Positions 1-10,705 of a stretch of DNA of 60,416 nucleotides are shown piece by piece. Position 1 is the first letter of the stretch. Each line of letters opens with the position of its first letter. The stretch covers positions 610,649 to 671,064 of the forward strand of contig KL197715.1 of NCBI GenBank assembly GCA_000697665.1, written 5' to 3'. Made by a program: the position numbers and the translations under genes. The notes beneath the pieces are model-generated. The model was not told the DNA's origin. It worked only from the letters and a program-made list of their open reading frames with translations, and made no database searches. This stretch comes from Jaapia argillacea MUCL 33604. Taxonomy: Eukaryota; Basidiomycota; Agaricomycetes; Jaapiales; Jaapiaceae.

Positions 1-313
1 GCTTGATGCCCAGAACTGGGTATTTTAGAAGGTGCTGGGCAATAAGTAAGGGACTGTAGAATAGTGCTGTCTTCCCCCCTCCTGTCGCAACAATATTGAG
101 TTGGGGGTTGGCATATAGTGCATGAGTCCAAGACTCGAGCTGGAAATCATGAGGGCCAGTGGTCCATTCAGGTATGCGAGACTTGATGATATTTCGTAGT
201 AGAGTTTGACGCTCTGCAGCTAGCCAGGGGTTTTCAGAAGCATTGCACATAGATTGCAAGTCGCAGACTTTGGACTTAGAGAAATTTGGACTTGACTTGC
301 TAAATGCAGCCAT
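1..313 (-). CDS. RecQ-like DEAD/DEAH helicase, N-terminal part (runs off left edge)
   Basis: An open frame runs on the minus strand from an ATG at 313 to the window edge, about 104 codons without a stop. It contains a Walker A motif (IVATGGGKTALF) about 80 residues in, preceded by a Q-motif-like stretch (FQLESW) and followed by a hydrophobic segment typical of helicase motif I/Ia. Small RecQ-like P-loop helicases of this type are common in Agaricomycete genomes, often next to KDZ transposons, as here. The gene is divergent from the transposase, with 374 bp between starts. The remainder (motif II and the C-terminal lobe) is outside the window, so intactness cannot be judged. It could be a generic SF2 helicase rather than RecQ proper. 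Confidence 0.72.
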   Translation of the reverse strand, partial: MAAFSKSSPNFSKSKVCDLQSMCNASENPWLAAERQTLLRNIIKSRIPEWTTGPHDFQLESWTHALYANPQLNIVATGGGKTALFYSPLLIAQHLLKYPVLGIK

Positions 314-687
314 CACTGTTGATAAGCCAATCACAGTGCACCATCAATATTTGGCAGTGTTTGCAAAACTAGTCCTAAAAAAGATAGTGGAGACCCCCTC
401 CTAACTCGTTCAAATTGGTGCAGACTAATGATCAGTTCTGGCCAGAACCTGTCACCCAGTAGTCAACTGGCAACATCTATCCAGTCGGTCTGGGCAATTA
501 TGACATGATGCTTCTGCTTATTGCTGGCTTCCTCCCACCATCACTCCCACCATTCTCCCGCCCTTGTCTGCCGCCGCCGACCTGTTTGTTCTGTGCCGCA
601 GGCCACCCTCACTCTCTACACTTCAGTTGTCAAAGTCTCATGGATGCATAACTACCCCATCACAATATACTTATTCCACTATTTCCG
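314..687. other. Intergenic region between divergent helicase and KDZ genes
   Basis: No supported gene. It holds the presumed promoters of the leftward helicase and the rightward transposase. A CT-rich stretch with repeated TCCCACCAT-type words lies near 530-565. No convincing terminal inverted repeat of the KDZ element was found by eye. Confidence 0.4.
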
Positions 688-3600
688 ATGAACCGAGGCA
701 GCAAGACTGTCATCTATGCTGGTGTGTCCAAGTCTGCAGTTGTCCATTCTGCAAAGGGGAGGAGCCAGACAAGTCGATTTTTGGGAGCTGCCGAACAGGA
801 CAAACGTCACGCGCTCAGTCAACTGCAACATGCAGATGCTATCAAGGGTGATCCCTTCTTGGTTGGCTTGTAGTTCTCAGCTAATATCCGACTCAAGAAT
901 TATCATCTGAAGATCGAGAAGCAGTGATGGAGATGGATGCAAGCCTTACAACAACAGATTTCGATGACAACCACGATCATGCCTTCAATACGATGCCCCC
1001 TGGAGAGGAAGGATTTAGACTCAGCCACAAAGGAGGAGAACACGAAGTGTTTGAAGATTTTGCTTGGGACTTGGCTGAGCTAACCAGTGTGTATGTATTC
1101 CTTCTATCCCTCTTTTCACCATCCTAATACTTTGTTTTGTTTGAGAAGTCGTCGCCGTGTTGATGACAGGGACTGGAGCCGTCGGGTTGATATCCGAAAC
1201 ACCGACTGGGATCGTCAGTTTGATGACCTTGCAAGCGCGTATCTGGAGTTCCGGATGAATGCAGACGAGGAGATGAGCGTCAATGTGCCTGTAGATTCAT
1301 TTAGTGTAGGACAGGAGCCACCAGGGCTCATTGAAATCGAGGCAGTGGACCTGTTCTGTGAGTAATATATCCTGTTATATGTCATCACGGTAACTGACAT
1401 GTTTCAGATCGAAAGCGCTGCTCATTCCCGTCCAACGTTGGCGATGTGTACCCAAATGTAACCCTCCTACAACATGGATACATTGGTTCCTCACCGATCC
1501 ACCCATCCATTGCAATTTCCCTCTGAACTCTCACAGTGTATCGCCAGAGTCATAGAGTTTGCCCTCGATTGAGCATCCAAGCTGAGGTCCGGAAGTTGTG
1601 CCACCTTCATAACGTGAGTATCCGTTTTCCTTTGCATTGATTCCGTGAGCTTAATTAATGCTCAGGTCCCATATTGTAAATACCTTGTTGAGCAATTCAC
1701 AATTGCCTACGATGTATACCTCGAAGTCCTACATTGCGTAGACCAGCACGTTAATGTCACCTTGGGCCGAGATTCCCCAAACTGGTGCCTCCTCAACAAC
1801 TGCCCAGCCTGCTTCTACAAGCTCAAGGATGAGATTGCGCTGAAGCCAGCTTTCCTCTGCCAAATGGATGGCAACAATTCCCTGAAGCAAACACATGCAA
1901 CATTACGAGGGCATCAGGAGCGACAAGATGAGCGCCATCCATGGTTGGACTTCTGGTTGTCGCCGGCGGAAGTCGATAGGTTTAAGGATGAGGTCAAGGT
2001 ACATAAGGCCTATTTCTGCCATGTTCTATTCGTTCTTATTTTCTCACTCCTCCAGCTCCATCGTTAGCAGTGCGGGAAGCAGAAGGGGCCTGAAGGCGAT
2101 GATGTTGACACTGATGACTGGGAGGATATCAATGATGAGTCCGACCCAGTTGCAACCTGCATTGAAAGATGGCGAAATGCTGGTCCGGAGCAACGAAAAC
2201 ATATGTTTTCCCTGTTTGATGAATGTGGGGTATTTCTCGTTGCCTGTCATCATGGGATGACTTTGTTGTTGTGTGACATGATCCAGAGTGGAGAGCTGTG
2301 AGTGTGCTATCACCTTTTATTGTTCTGAGCCCATTTCTAACTCTCGTCCTAGTGCTAAGTACCCTCTAGCCATGGTGGACAGACTGATGGAAGTTCATGG
2401 CGAAGATATATGTATTGGTTATGACATTGGATGTGCATTGGAACGTACTATCGAGAAAAGTAGTCTCGGTCCAAAAGCAAAGGAACTTCGACTATGCCTT
2501 GCTGTGGGTGCATTTCATGGACACGCACACAACTGTGGGTGCCAGCTAAACTGGCATCCACTCTACATTAAGGGCATTGGACGCTCAGACCTTGAAGGTT
2601 GTGAGCGAGCTTTTGCATCATCAAATGCTGTCACACCCACAACACAACATGCATCAAAATTTCACCGCCATCAGGCAGTTGAACAACACTTCTCCTTCTT
2701 GGATGAAGATAAATATGTTTTAATGAGTGAGTTTGATTTGCTACCTTCCCCAATTCATAGCTGATCCTCTTTGTGGGCAGCATTGTTTTTCTTCAATCAC
2801 TATCGCGAAGCACTTCACATAGCCAACAATTGGCCAGAGCAACTCCAGGAGTTACAGTCTCGCCTCAATATCTCAGAGGACGACTTTGCAATCTTTATAC
2901 AGCAAGAGCGAGAATACTTGCAAGGTCTCAAGAAAGAACCTCCTGAGGAAACCTTGCAATTCAACTATGTGAAAGCACTGGAAGCTCTGGTGTCGACAGA
3001 GTAAGTCCTCTCGTATCTATTTTCAGCTTTGTAGTTGCTCACCTGCAACACAGATCAGACCTTAACAATGCAAGGAATGCTGTCGACTTTGTCATGTATA
3101 CCCCAGCACAGTCCAATGTCCACGATTCGCTTGTCAAAGGAAACCGAGTCCTCTGTTCTTGCCAAAAGAAGTGGGAGAACACACTTGCAACTGTAACACA
3201 ACTTGAAAACCAGCTCAGCATTGAGGGGCAGTGGGCAGTAGACTCAGTTGAGTACAAGGAAGTCAAGGAAAAGCTTCGAGAACGAGAGTACCAGAAGGCT
3301 TTGGATGAACTTGAGCGCCTCGTCGTCCAAAGGTTGTTTGAGCTATCAAAGTTAAATGTGTCAGGCACTGGTAATGTGAACGATCTTTCGTAAACCCCAT
3401 ACACTGACTGGATAAACCCTGTAGGATACAAACTACGAATACAAATCTTGAAGGCTCTTCAACGTCAGTCAGATGCAATACGGCGGGCATTGCAGAAGTA
3501 CAATATGCATGCCGGAAGGGTGTCTCCACCTCGACCTCACCTCACCTGGAAGGAGATTGTCGAGTATAGTTTCCTCGGCGAATTCGAGTTACTTCGTCAC

Positions 3601-4092
3601 TCCCGTAACGACATTCGGGAAGAGAGGTGGGCCCAGCCCGCCTATCGGGAGGCAACACTGAAGTACCTACAACTTCAGCGTGCACACGAGAAGATTCAGA
3701 GATTAAATATCGAGATGTGCCGCCTCCGAACGGCCATGCATGATGAAGCTCATCACACCAGGTCTGTGATCAAGGCACTTAGCCTTACGGACAGTCATCT
3801 GGCAGCCGAGATTCAACGACGGTGGAATCTACGTCAGGCTGTGAATAGCCTCCACACCGTTCGACTGGATCGTATCGAGTTGATGGCAGGATTTTCTGGC
3901 ACACCAGGTGTAGGCATCTCTAATCTCCCTCGACCGGGACCTAATAGCGTTGAGAATCCAGCACAAGGTAATGCAAATGAGACCAGGGAGGACTTGCTTG
4001 GTTCTGATACTGTTGAGGAGTTGCTTGTGGATGACGAGGAAGCGGATAGAGTGTTTGAGGGATTTCATGGCTTCGTTGAAGTTGTTCAGTAG
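688..4092 (+). mobile_element. KDZ-type (Kyakuja-Dileera-Zisupton) transposase gene, multi-exon
   Basis: A chain of exons joined by short GT-AG introns encodes a large DDE transposase. The N-terminal part around 1150-1350 (DRDWSRRVD, WDRQFDDLASAYLEFR) and the cysteines around 1780-1860 (NNCPACFYKL) look like the CxC1-type region of KDZ proteins. The catalytic core is recognisable: first Asp in CQMDGNNSLK near 1860, second Asp in CIGYDIGCAL near 2415, and the Glu in DLEGCERAF near 2595. A CHHG motif near 2250 is also typical. The C-terminal half (2771-4092) is helical and highly charged. The start at 688 is a choice: the first exon is weakly conserved and an upstream start cannot be excluded. 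No disabling stop was seen in the exons followed, so the gene may be active or recently so. The element's ends were not located. Confidence 0.85.
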
Positions 4093-4339
4093 AATGTATT
4101 CGTAGGGGAATGAAACCATTTAATCCTGATCAACTGGCTTCTAGCTAAGCGCTGTTCTGAATTGTCACTGTTTAGATACGTGAGCAGTGGTGGGTATTCA
4201 GACGTCGTGAAGGCTTTCACACCTTGCAAAGGACATTGAAATCTTGAGATGATCGACACACATTACGATCGGCAGTTGGTATTTGACTTGCTGTTTGACG
4301 CGCCACATTGCCCTCCTCCAACCTTGTTCAACCTCTACG

Positions 4340-5910
4340 ATGTTGACACATCAGCAACGCCAACAGAATGACATGCCAACCATGGGCACAAACTCACAGT
4401 TACTCATTCCCAACACCTTCATCGAACCTGCATCTGCAGCGTTGCGAGCGATCGCTCGTCACAAAATGCACCGCGATGGCTTGCACTCCAAACTCCATTG
4501 TCAAGGGGGTTTGCATCACGATTGTGCCCTTCTACAACAGGAATCAAAAGTGGGGATAGGTGGGCAGGTGGACTACGCAGCGGCTATGTTCACAGATATC
4601 CTAGACGCAGTATGTCAACTCTAAAATCGAAAAGTTACATACTGTTCATGCTGATAAATTCATCAGATTACTGCCCTCGATCGTGAGGATGGTGGCTTCT
4701 CTGTGCTCATACGGGTACCAGGAAAACTAGCCCCAGAAAACAAACCACCGTCATCACAGGAAATCAGCATTGAAACATACCTACCCCCTCATGAAGTTGA
4801 AACTCACAGCACGGATTACAAGGGTGCTATCAGTATGATCATCTCGATATTTGGGGAGAATATCGCAATACCACACTTGACAAGGTTGAAGAAGCGCTGT
4901 GAGCGCTCGGGGGTTATGCCAACGTATATTCCTGGCAAAGGATCGGGAGGTTCAAAAGGTGTTGCTGTGGGAGATCAGGGGACATACACTTTACCATCCC
5001 CGGTTAGCGTTGGCTCAGCCCACTTTCGCTTTGAGGGAGTTGAGTTCCAGTCGTGGAAGAGATTCATAAATGCAGATGAGCATGGAGACTTCAGTTGGAT
5101 GGCGGACCCAAGAATCAGGCAGGCGGTGGCGGAACTGGAGCTCTTGAACATACAGATGAACAAGTTTCAAGGAGGAAACAAACAGCTGGAAGGTCGGCCG
5201 ATTGCATTTGTGGGTCCCAGTTCACATGCGAAGAAGCCCAACAAGGCACCTCGTGGGACAAACGAATTGCAAGCTTCCAACCATCCTTCAACAAAGCCCA
5301 CCTTATCCACTGTCATTTCTGCATCCAACGACACGGACGACAAGCCTTTATTTGCTCTCCAATCCCAATCCCGCCCTGGCGCCAGTCCCCCAACCAACGC
5401 AACCAGTGAATCCACGACCACCGCTGAAGCCCCAAACGCACGCACCTCCACCGGCAACACACCCCACATCGTCACCAGCACAAGTGCTGCAGTGTGCAGT
5501 GGTCCTCCTCTCCTCTCATCTGCCCCTCTTGTTAGTTTGGGACCAGTGACCGATGCACTCATCGATGCATTTAGTTTGGACAATTCAGTCGTTGGGCACT
5601 TGCACCACCTCGTGTCTACCATCCGTACCACACGTTGGAGCCATACCCTTGAAACGCGCTTGGGCTTAACCGTTGATCAAGCCACGGCGCTTGCGCAGGC
5701 TATGAGCCACGATTTGGCTGATGCTCCTCCATCTAGCCAAAAGGTATGTAACCCTCTAATCTCATGATAACCTCTCGAGTGTTCACCCTATCTCAACAGT
5801 CAACCAGTACCAATCAACCACTTTGGTTGATATTTTTATTGCTATTGGCTCATTTTGTGCTTTTCTTCCTTCCACCACTTGACGAGATGGCTTCGTCCTA
5901 CATCCAATAA
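4340..5910 (+). CDS. KDZ-associated hypothetical protein with C-terminal membrane segment
   Basis: At least three exons. The first (about 4340-4612) reads into an intron beginning GTATGT. The second starts ITALDREDGG near 4668 and runs to 5741. A phase-0 GTATGT...CAACAG intron then joins a last exon from about 5801 to the TAA at 5908-5910. The middle part (4703-5170) is compact and charged (FGENIAIPHLTRLKKRC, ADEHGDFSWMADPRIR). Residues encoded at 5200-5500 are Ser/Thr/Pro-rich and look disordered. The last exon adds one hydrophobic helix (PLWLIFLLLLAHFVLFFL). No known domain was recognised. It lies between the KDZ transposase and another accessory gene on the same strand. The start is uncertain: ATGs at 4340 and 4373 are both in frame. 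Confidence 0.5.
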
Positions 5911-6088
5911 CATCTCCTAGTCATACTCATATCTTGACAATATACTGTACTTACTTCCTCACCTGGCAATCAACCCCCCCTCCTTCTACAATGGTCACGT
6001 GCACTTTTTCAGCCATGTTTTGGCGCGTCCAGTTGTTTTCTCTCCTGACTGCACTGATACCCTTTGCCACCTACTCCACCACATCACA

Positions 6089-7634
6089 ATGGCACGCACA
6101 CAGTTCTACAAGAATATTGTTCCTGCCTTACCGAAACAGGGAGTGACACGATGCCCTCCAAGGATCAAGCTTAGTGCTGAGGCACGAAAAATCCTCAAGA
6201 TTCAGCACAGAACAACCGCAATGTCGTATCAAGAGGACCTCAATAATGCATGGGCCGAAATCGAGGCAATCAAGGACAAGCTTGCTGCGAAATACAGCAA
6301 AAGCTGTGCTCGAGTAGGCGTAGACCTTCATGGAGGGCGGGGGAGCTTAACGAAAGGTCGACAGAACAAAACGAGTGCTTGGAATGCGTTCATTTGGAAG
6401 ATGAGGCAGATCATGGGAGAGGGAACAGATCCAGGTGAATACACTGATCTAATTGACTGATTTCGAGGTCGAACTGACATTTCACAGTTGCCCAAGGATG
6501 TGGGGTTCTTACCGACATCACGCAAGATGCCAACCTCCGAGCACGATACGAGGCAACAAGCAACAAAGAGTGCGAGTTGTATGTTCAAGAACTCGAACGG
6601 TACAAAGCAACAAACGCCAAAGCACAGCGAATCTCTGCCAGGTCAAAAACAAATGATATCATGCACACTGTTGCCGCGATTGAGGACGAGGTCAATTAAC
6701 CACTTCACCCCTGGTGCTGTTTTCACTGATTCTCTACTCTACTTGACTCAGCTCGTGAATCTGGGTCTCCAGACGAATGCTGAAGCCATGCTAGTCGTTG
6801 TGAAGGGTTCAACCAATATGACCACGAAGCCCCGGCTTTTCACCACGGAGCGGGTTGAAAATTTCTTGGCTGGTACCCTTAAGATGGATCCAGGGGACTT
6901 CGTGACTCACATGGAAGGATGTGCAATTGGGGGTCTGAGAGGTACCATTCGATTCTGCTTCACTTTGCTGGTGGCCGACATGGGTGTATTATAGGTGCTG
7001 CAAATCACAAGAACCGGCTCTCGTCAGCGTGGACCTTCCTTCGAGAGCTGATCAACACTAAGCTCGGTATGTGAATTTTGCTCTGTGTGAATCAAAACAA
7101 CTCACTGACCATGGTTCATGTGTAGTCGAAGTCACAGGCGACGCCGCGGCAACCATGAAGTGGACACAGTATTGGTGGGATATTGTGACAAAGTACCGCG
7201 TTGTTGTTGACGGTTGGCCCAACAGCATTCCTTTTGGTAATCTCAGCGATGTTGTCAAGACCTTGCACGAGTATGAATCGCTTACACGCAAGTGGCAGAA
7301 GGGCAAGATTTTCTTCAAGACCCTCAGCGAGCAGGAGTTTGCAGAGATGGATGAAGACCAACAGCAGCAAATTGACAATGGTGAGATCGATATCCCTACT
7401 CGAAAGACCTGTTCGGACAAGGGCCAGAAACGTGTACACTTGGCAGAGGGAGGTGGACTTTCGCAAAAGAGGAAGAGGACCCGCGCAGGTCAGGATACTG
7501 TGGTCAGCAATAGGGAGGGAGATGCGGAGAACAGAGTGTATGGTGAGGATGGTGAATTGGGGCAGAGCGGAGGGGGTGACACGTCTCACGTTGACGTTGG
7601 AGTTGAGTCTGAGGGTCGTAGTGGTGGGGCTTGA
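6089..7634 (+). CDS. KDZ-neighbourhood hypothetical protein (GWP-motif family)
   Basis: The start is the ATG at 6089 (MARTQFYKN). Exons: 6089-6434, then from about 6488 (VAQGCGVLTDI), a third from about 6752 (LVNLGLQTNAEAM), a short one near 6995 (KNRLSSAWTFLREL), and the last from about 7126 to the TGA at 7634. The second exon is coding in a frame different from the longest local open frame. The C-terminal exon has KYRVVVDGWPNSIPFGNLSD, whose GWP/IPF pattern I associate with Agaricomycete hypothetical proteins near transposons. A basic KKRKRTR-like cluster near 7470 suggests nuclear location. The tail is acidic and Gly-rich. Function is unknown; a role with the KDZ element is inferred only from position. 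Confidence 0.55.
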
Positions 7635-8410
7635 AGTGTTAGTGCCTCTGTTATATCTGTTCGGAGTGCGAGTGCTCCTGAGCAATCAAATCATGTGCAT
7701 CCTGTCCCAAGGGTCGACCACTGTATGAGGGCATCTCGTCTTATCACCCTCAGCTTTCGCAGTACTTTCCAGTTATGTAGGTGTATCCTCAGATGAAAGA
7801 TCTAGTACATGGGAGTGTCATGAATGCGATTACAAAAAGGCAGAGAAATTTCAGTCAATATTTGAGAGTTATGAAGGGAAGGTCGAGCTCATCGTTTGGG
7901 ACGGCGGCAACAGTCACAGCAGCAATGAGGGGCAGCGGGAGTTGATTTGATTATTTACACTGGCAGGAGTTCTGGAGCATCCGGCAGGCGGGATCGATAC
8001 CCCATCATCGCAGCTGATATCAGCCAATGAGAGACTGGTTATTGGAATGAAGTCAAGCATTAGTGCTGGGTTTCCCGCTGGTGTCGACCCAAAGAGATAG
8101 CGAGTCAAATAAGAGTTGCTGATCTGGTCGTACACCAAGTCTTATTGAAATCAAAGTGTGGGAGGGTCAGGTGGTTATTTGGCTGTGGTGAGACCGTCCT
8201 GTCACCCTCTGCCAATCTGAGCCTCCGAGAAATTGCTACCTCTACCAATTTTATAGCAATCAAAAATCGGTCTTGCCAATCTCTTCCCCCAATCAAAAGG
8301 AGTCGTTTGGCAAGACGAAATAATATTCGCATTTTTATTCGAATTTCCCAAGATTTTGTACAAAAGTAGCGGTGACTAAGTGAACCGCACCATACACCCA
8401 TCACATCCAT
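7635..8410. other. Gene-poor stretch upstream of U6-like core
   Basis: About 780 bp with no supported coding region. It separates the transposon-associated genes from RAD1. Only short frames without family signatures are present on either strand. Confidence 0.4.
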
Positions 8411-8489
8411 GATTAGCATGGCCCCTGCACAAGGATGACACGCTTCTCCAGAGTGGAAGACCTACAGGTCTCAATATTTATGCATTTTT
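8411..8489 (+). ncRNA. U6 snRNA-like core (probably a fragment or pseudogene)
   Basis: Positions 8411-8443 match the most conserved part of U6 snRNA: GATTAGCATGG, then CCCCTGCACAAGG, then ATGACACGC. A T5 run, a possible RNA polymerase III terminator, lies at 8485-8489. The upstream U6 portion with the ACAGAGA box and the AAAATTGGAACGATAC segment is not adjacent. The preceding bases instead hold a small hairpin (GCGGT...ACCGC near 8369-8388). Either this is a truncated U6 copy, or the 5' exon is separated by an intron, which is known for some fungal U6 genes. I favour a truncated copy because no 5' half was seen upstream. Confidence 0.55.
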
Positions 8490-8944
8490 CAACATTTTAT
8501 CTCCCCGTGCAGGCGCAGCATCACATTCGGATCCACCTACCGATGTCCCACTTGACCCATCAGTCTGAGTTGCAAATGTTTACAATCCGTGCAACAGTGG
8601 GTATCTTGTTTGTGTGGCAGAACCCTTGCTCGAGCTACCTCGTAAACTGCGATATGAAGGAATTGCATGTGCCATTCGCTTGAAAGGGGAGATCTCTGAT
8701 TCAGATAAGCACTCACGCAAGGTTCCTCAAAACATTTCCACAGCCCCGAAGTTCTGACTAAGTCTCAGAACTAAAAAGGTCGAGGTGGTATGGAGTGGTA
8801 GTAGTACTTTACGGGGATAGTGATAGTTGAATTGATGGCTCCTGTTTCAACGCGAGTTCATACTCATGAGCGGGGTTGCCAAATAGAATTATCCGTCGAG
8901 AAGATACAGGAGCTCGAGGCCTGAGGCCCGAAGGGAACTTCCTA
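8490..8944. other. Intergenic stretch downstream of RAD1
   Basis: About 455 bp between the U6-like core and the RAD1 stop codon. No gene, hairpin or repeat of note was seen. Confidence 0.4.
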
Positions 8945-10530
8945 CTACACATCATCGTCCAGGGGCAAACACTGTCCGGTTTCCGTCAGGTATAGTTCCG
9001 ACTCGAATTTGACAGCAATCACCCACCAAAAACTCAAGAAACTCATCGGTATGGCCTGTCCCACCAACTTTCGGAAACGGGATTATGAATTGCAAGCTCA
9101 GCAACCCTTCACCATCAATCCTCAAAGAAGTTTTTGTGGAGTTTTGTAGAGCTCGAAGAGTTTTGGAGATGTGATTGAATCGGTAGGTGAAGCTCACAGG
9201 GTGTTCGCAGAGGAAGGTCTCGATTACGTCTCGGTCATTGGGGTAATCCATCTGGAATAGATAGCATAAGTACATGAGTCTCGTGATATGATTGCCAGGG
9301 AGTGGTATCAAGCTGGAGAAGTTGTCACCTCAGTGCTACCGAAAGTTCCGGCTGCTTGGATCCTAAAGAGGGGTTTTGACGGCGCTCGTGCGCCCCTGGG
9401 ATTTTGGACAGGAGGATTTCCTATGAAAGTGAGTTTCTCGCATGAAGGGTCGAGTTCTGATAGTGCGTCTCGAAGCCAGGAGGACTGAACAAAGGGTTAA
9501 GGCTGGGACTTGGCATGTGGGTTCATGTACTGACGTTGAGGATGACTTTGAAATGGGTACTGTAGGCGCAAGCGGTGATAAATCTCATAAAATTCACGGG
9601 TAGAAGCGAATGATATACTTCTCAGGTGGAAGACTGAGTTCCAGGTGCGGTTCTGAGTCGAAAGTCGTGATTTCACACTTCGCTGTCGGTCCAGTGGAAT
9701 CCTCTGCACTAAGCGATCATAAAGCGTGAATCCGATGACCAGTTGACAGGAGGGAGGTGACCCATGAGACTCACAGAACGAGGATAAGTGGATGGCCGGC
9801 GCCATTGTAGGTCAGCCTCATCCCAGTTCCTCTCTTGGTATCGGAGAAGTAGTGGTCAATGTGGTTGCTTTGCTGGTTTACCCCTCGTCCACGACGGTTA
9901 CGAGGACCGTCATCATCGCCATCACCTCCATCATCATCATTTCGCCACCGTTTCGCACCGCCTTTGGAATGGGAAGACAGGGAACCTTGTCCCGCTGTGC
10001 CAAAGATGTTGAGGCATTCGAGGAGGGTGTTAAGTTGAATCTCAAATTGGGAGAAGGCTTCTGAAGGATCAATATCGGAATTTTGAGAGGATTGATTGTC
10101 CACATCCTTCTCGGGAAAGTACTGGTATTCTTGAAATACGTGATTTCGGACGAATGCAGTCGCTGCGCCACAGACAGTTTAGGAAGACTGCAGACAGAAG
10201 AGTGGCTTTCTAACCCATGATTGTTCGGGCTTCCTCGACGACGACATTGAAGCCATACTGCGTGATCGTGACTGTGGCACGCTACTTCATATCGAGTGAG
10301 CCGCCAATGCCTCGCGAACGTTCGATGACCGCATAGGCTCACATTGGCAAAGTTGACTCCGCGAAGCAGAGCAGTGAGGTACCGAACGTCGTGAGCTGAC
10401 GCTATCAAAACCTTGAAAATCTTTCACAGCTCGTGGCTTTCAGGATTTCGGAGGATAACCTTACTGGTCTCATTTCCTCAATGTTCGACTCGTCCCGAGC
10501 CGAGCTAGTTGGTCCAAGAGACTGAGACAT
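8945..10530 (-). CDS. RAD1: DNA damage checkpoint clamp subunit Rad1 (9-1-1 complex)
   Basis: Rad1 forms the PCNA-like 9-1-1 ring loaded at damaged DNA for checkpoint signalling in the nucleus. Exons read on the minus strand: ATG at 10530 (MSQSLGPTSS), then VLIASAHDVRYLTALLRGVNFAN near 10400, ECLNIFGTAGQG near 10010, an exon with ITTFDSEPHLELSLPPEKY near 9650, WLRDALSELDPSCEK near 9470, then DYPNDRDVIETF through TSLRIDGEGLLSLQF near 9250-9100. A final GTGGGT...CAG intron leads to LCLPLDDDV and the stop at 8945. The region near 9890-9960 has an acidic, Asp/Gly-rich insertion (DDDGGDGDDDG) interrupting the clamp fold. An earlier in-frame start would be non-ATG, so 10530 was chosen. It shares a 175-bp intergenic region with the divergent PLC-like gene. 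Confidence 0.88.
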
Positions 10531-10705
10531 GTAGGGCACAGAGAAAGACGGAAGGGGTGGCTCAGAATCGGTCAGATTGTTTTCAAAGGAGTTGGAGGGC
10601 AAAGAACGGAGGCCTCAGCAATCGAGGTCCAAACACGACGAGTAACACATCGTGACAATCGTGACACTGTGACTGTGATCGACCCTCTCCTTCTCCTTCG
10701 CTGCT
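10531..10705. promoter_or_regulatory. Short bidirectional promoter between RAD1 and the PLC-like gene
   Basis: The 175 bp between two divergent ATGs must hold both core promoters. A stretch of reiterated GTGAC/TCGTGAC words (about 10648-10675) lies in the middle. No TATA box was seen. The regulatory role is inferred from geometry only. Confidence 0.4.

Noticed and set aside
5167-5631. 154-codon minus-strand frame
   Set aside because: Antisense shadow of the Ser/Pro-rich part of the KDZ-associated gene.
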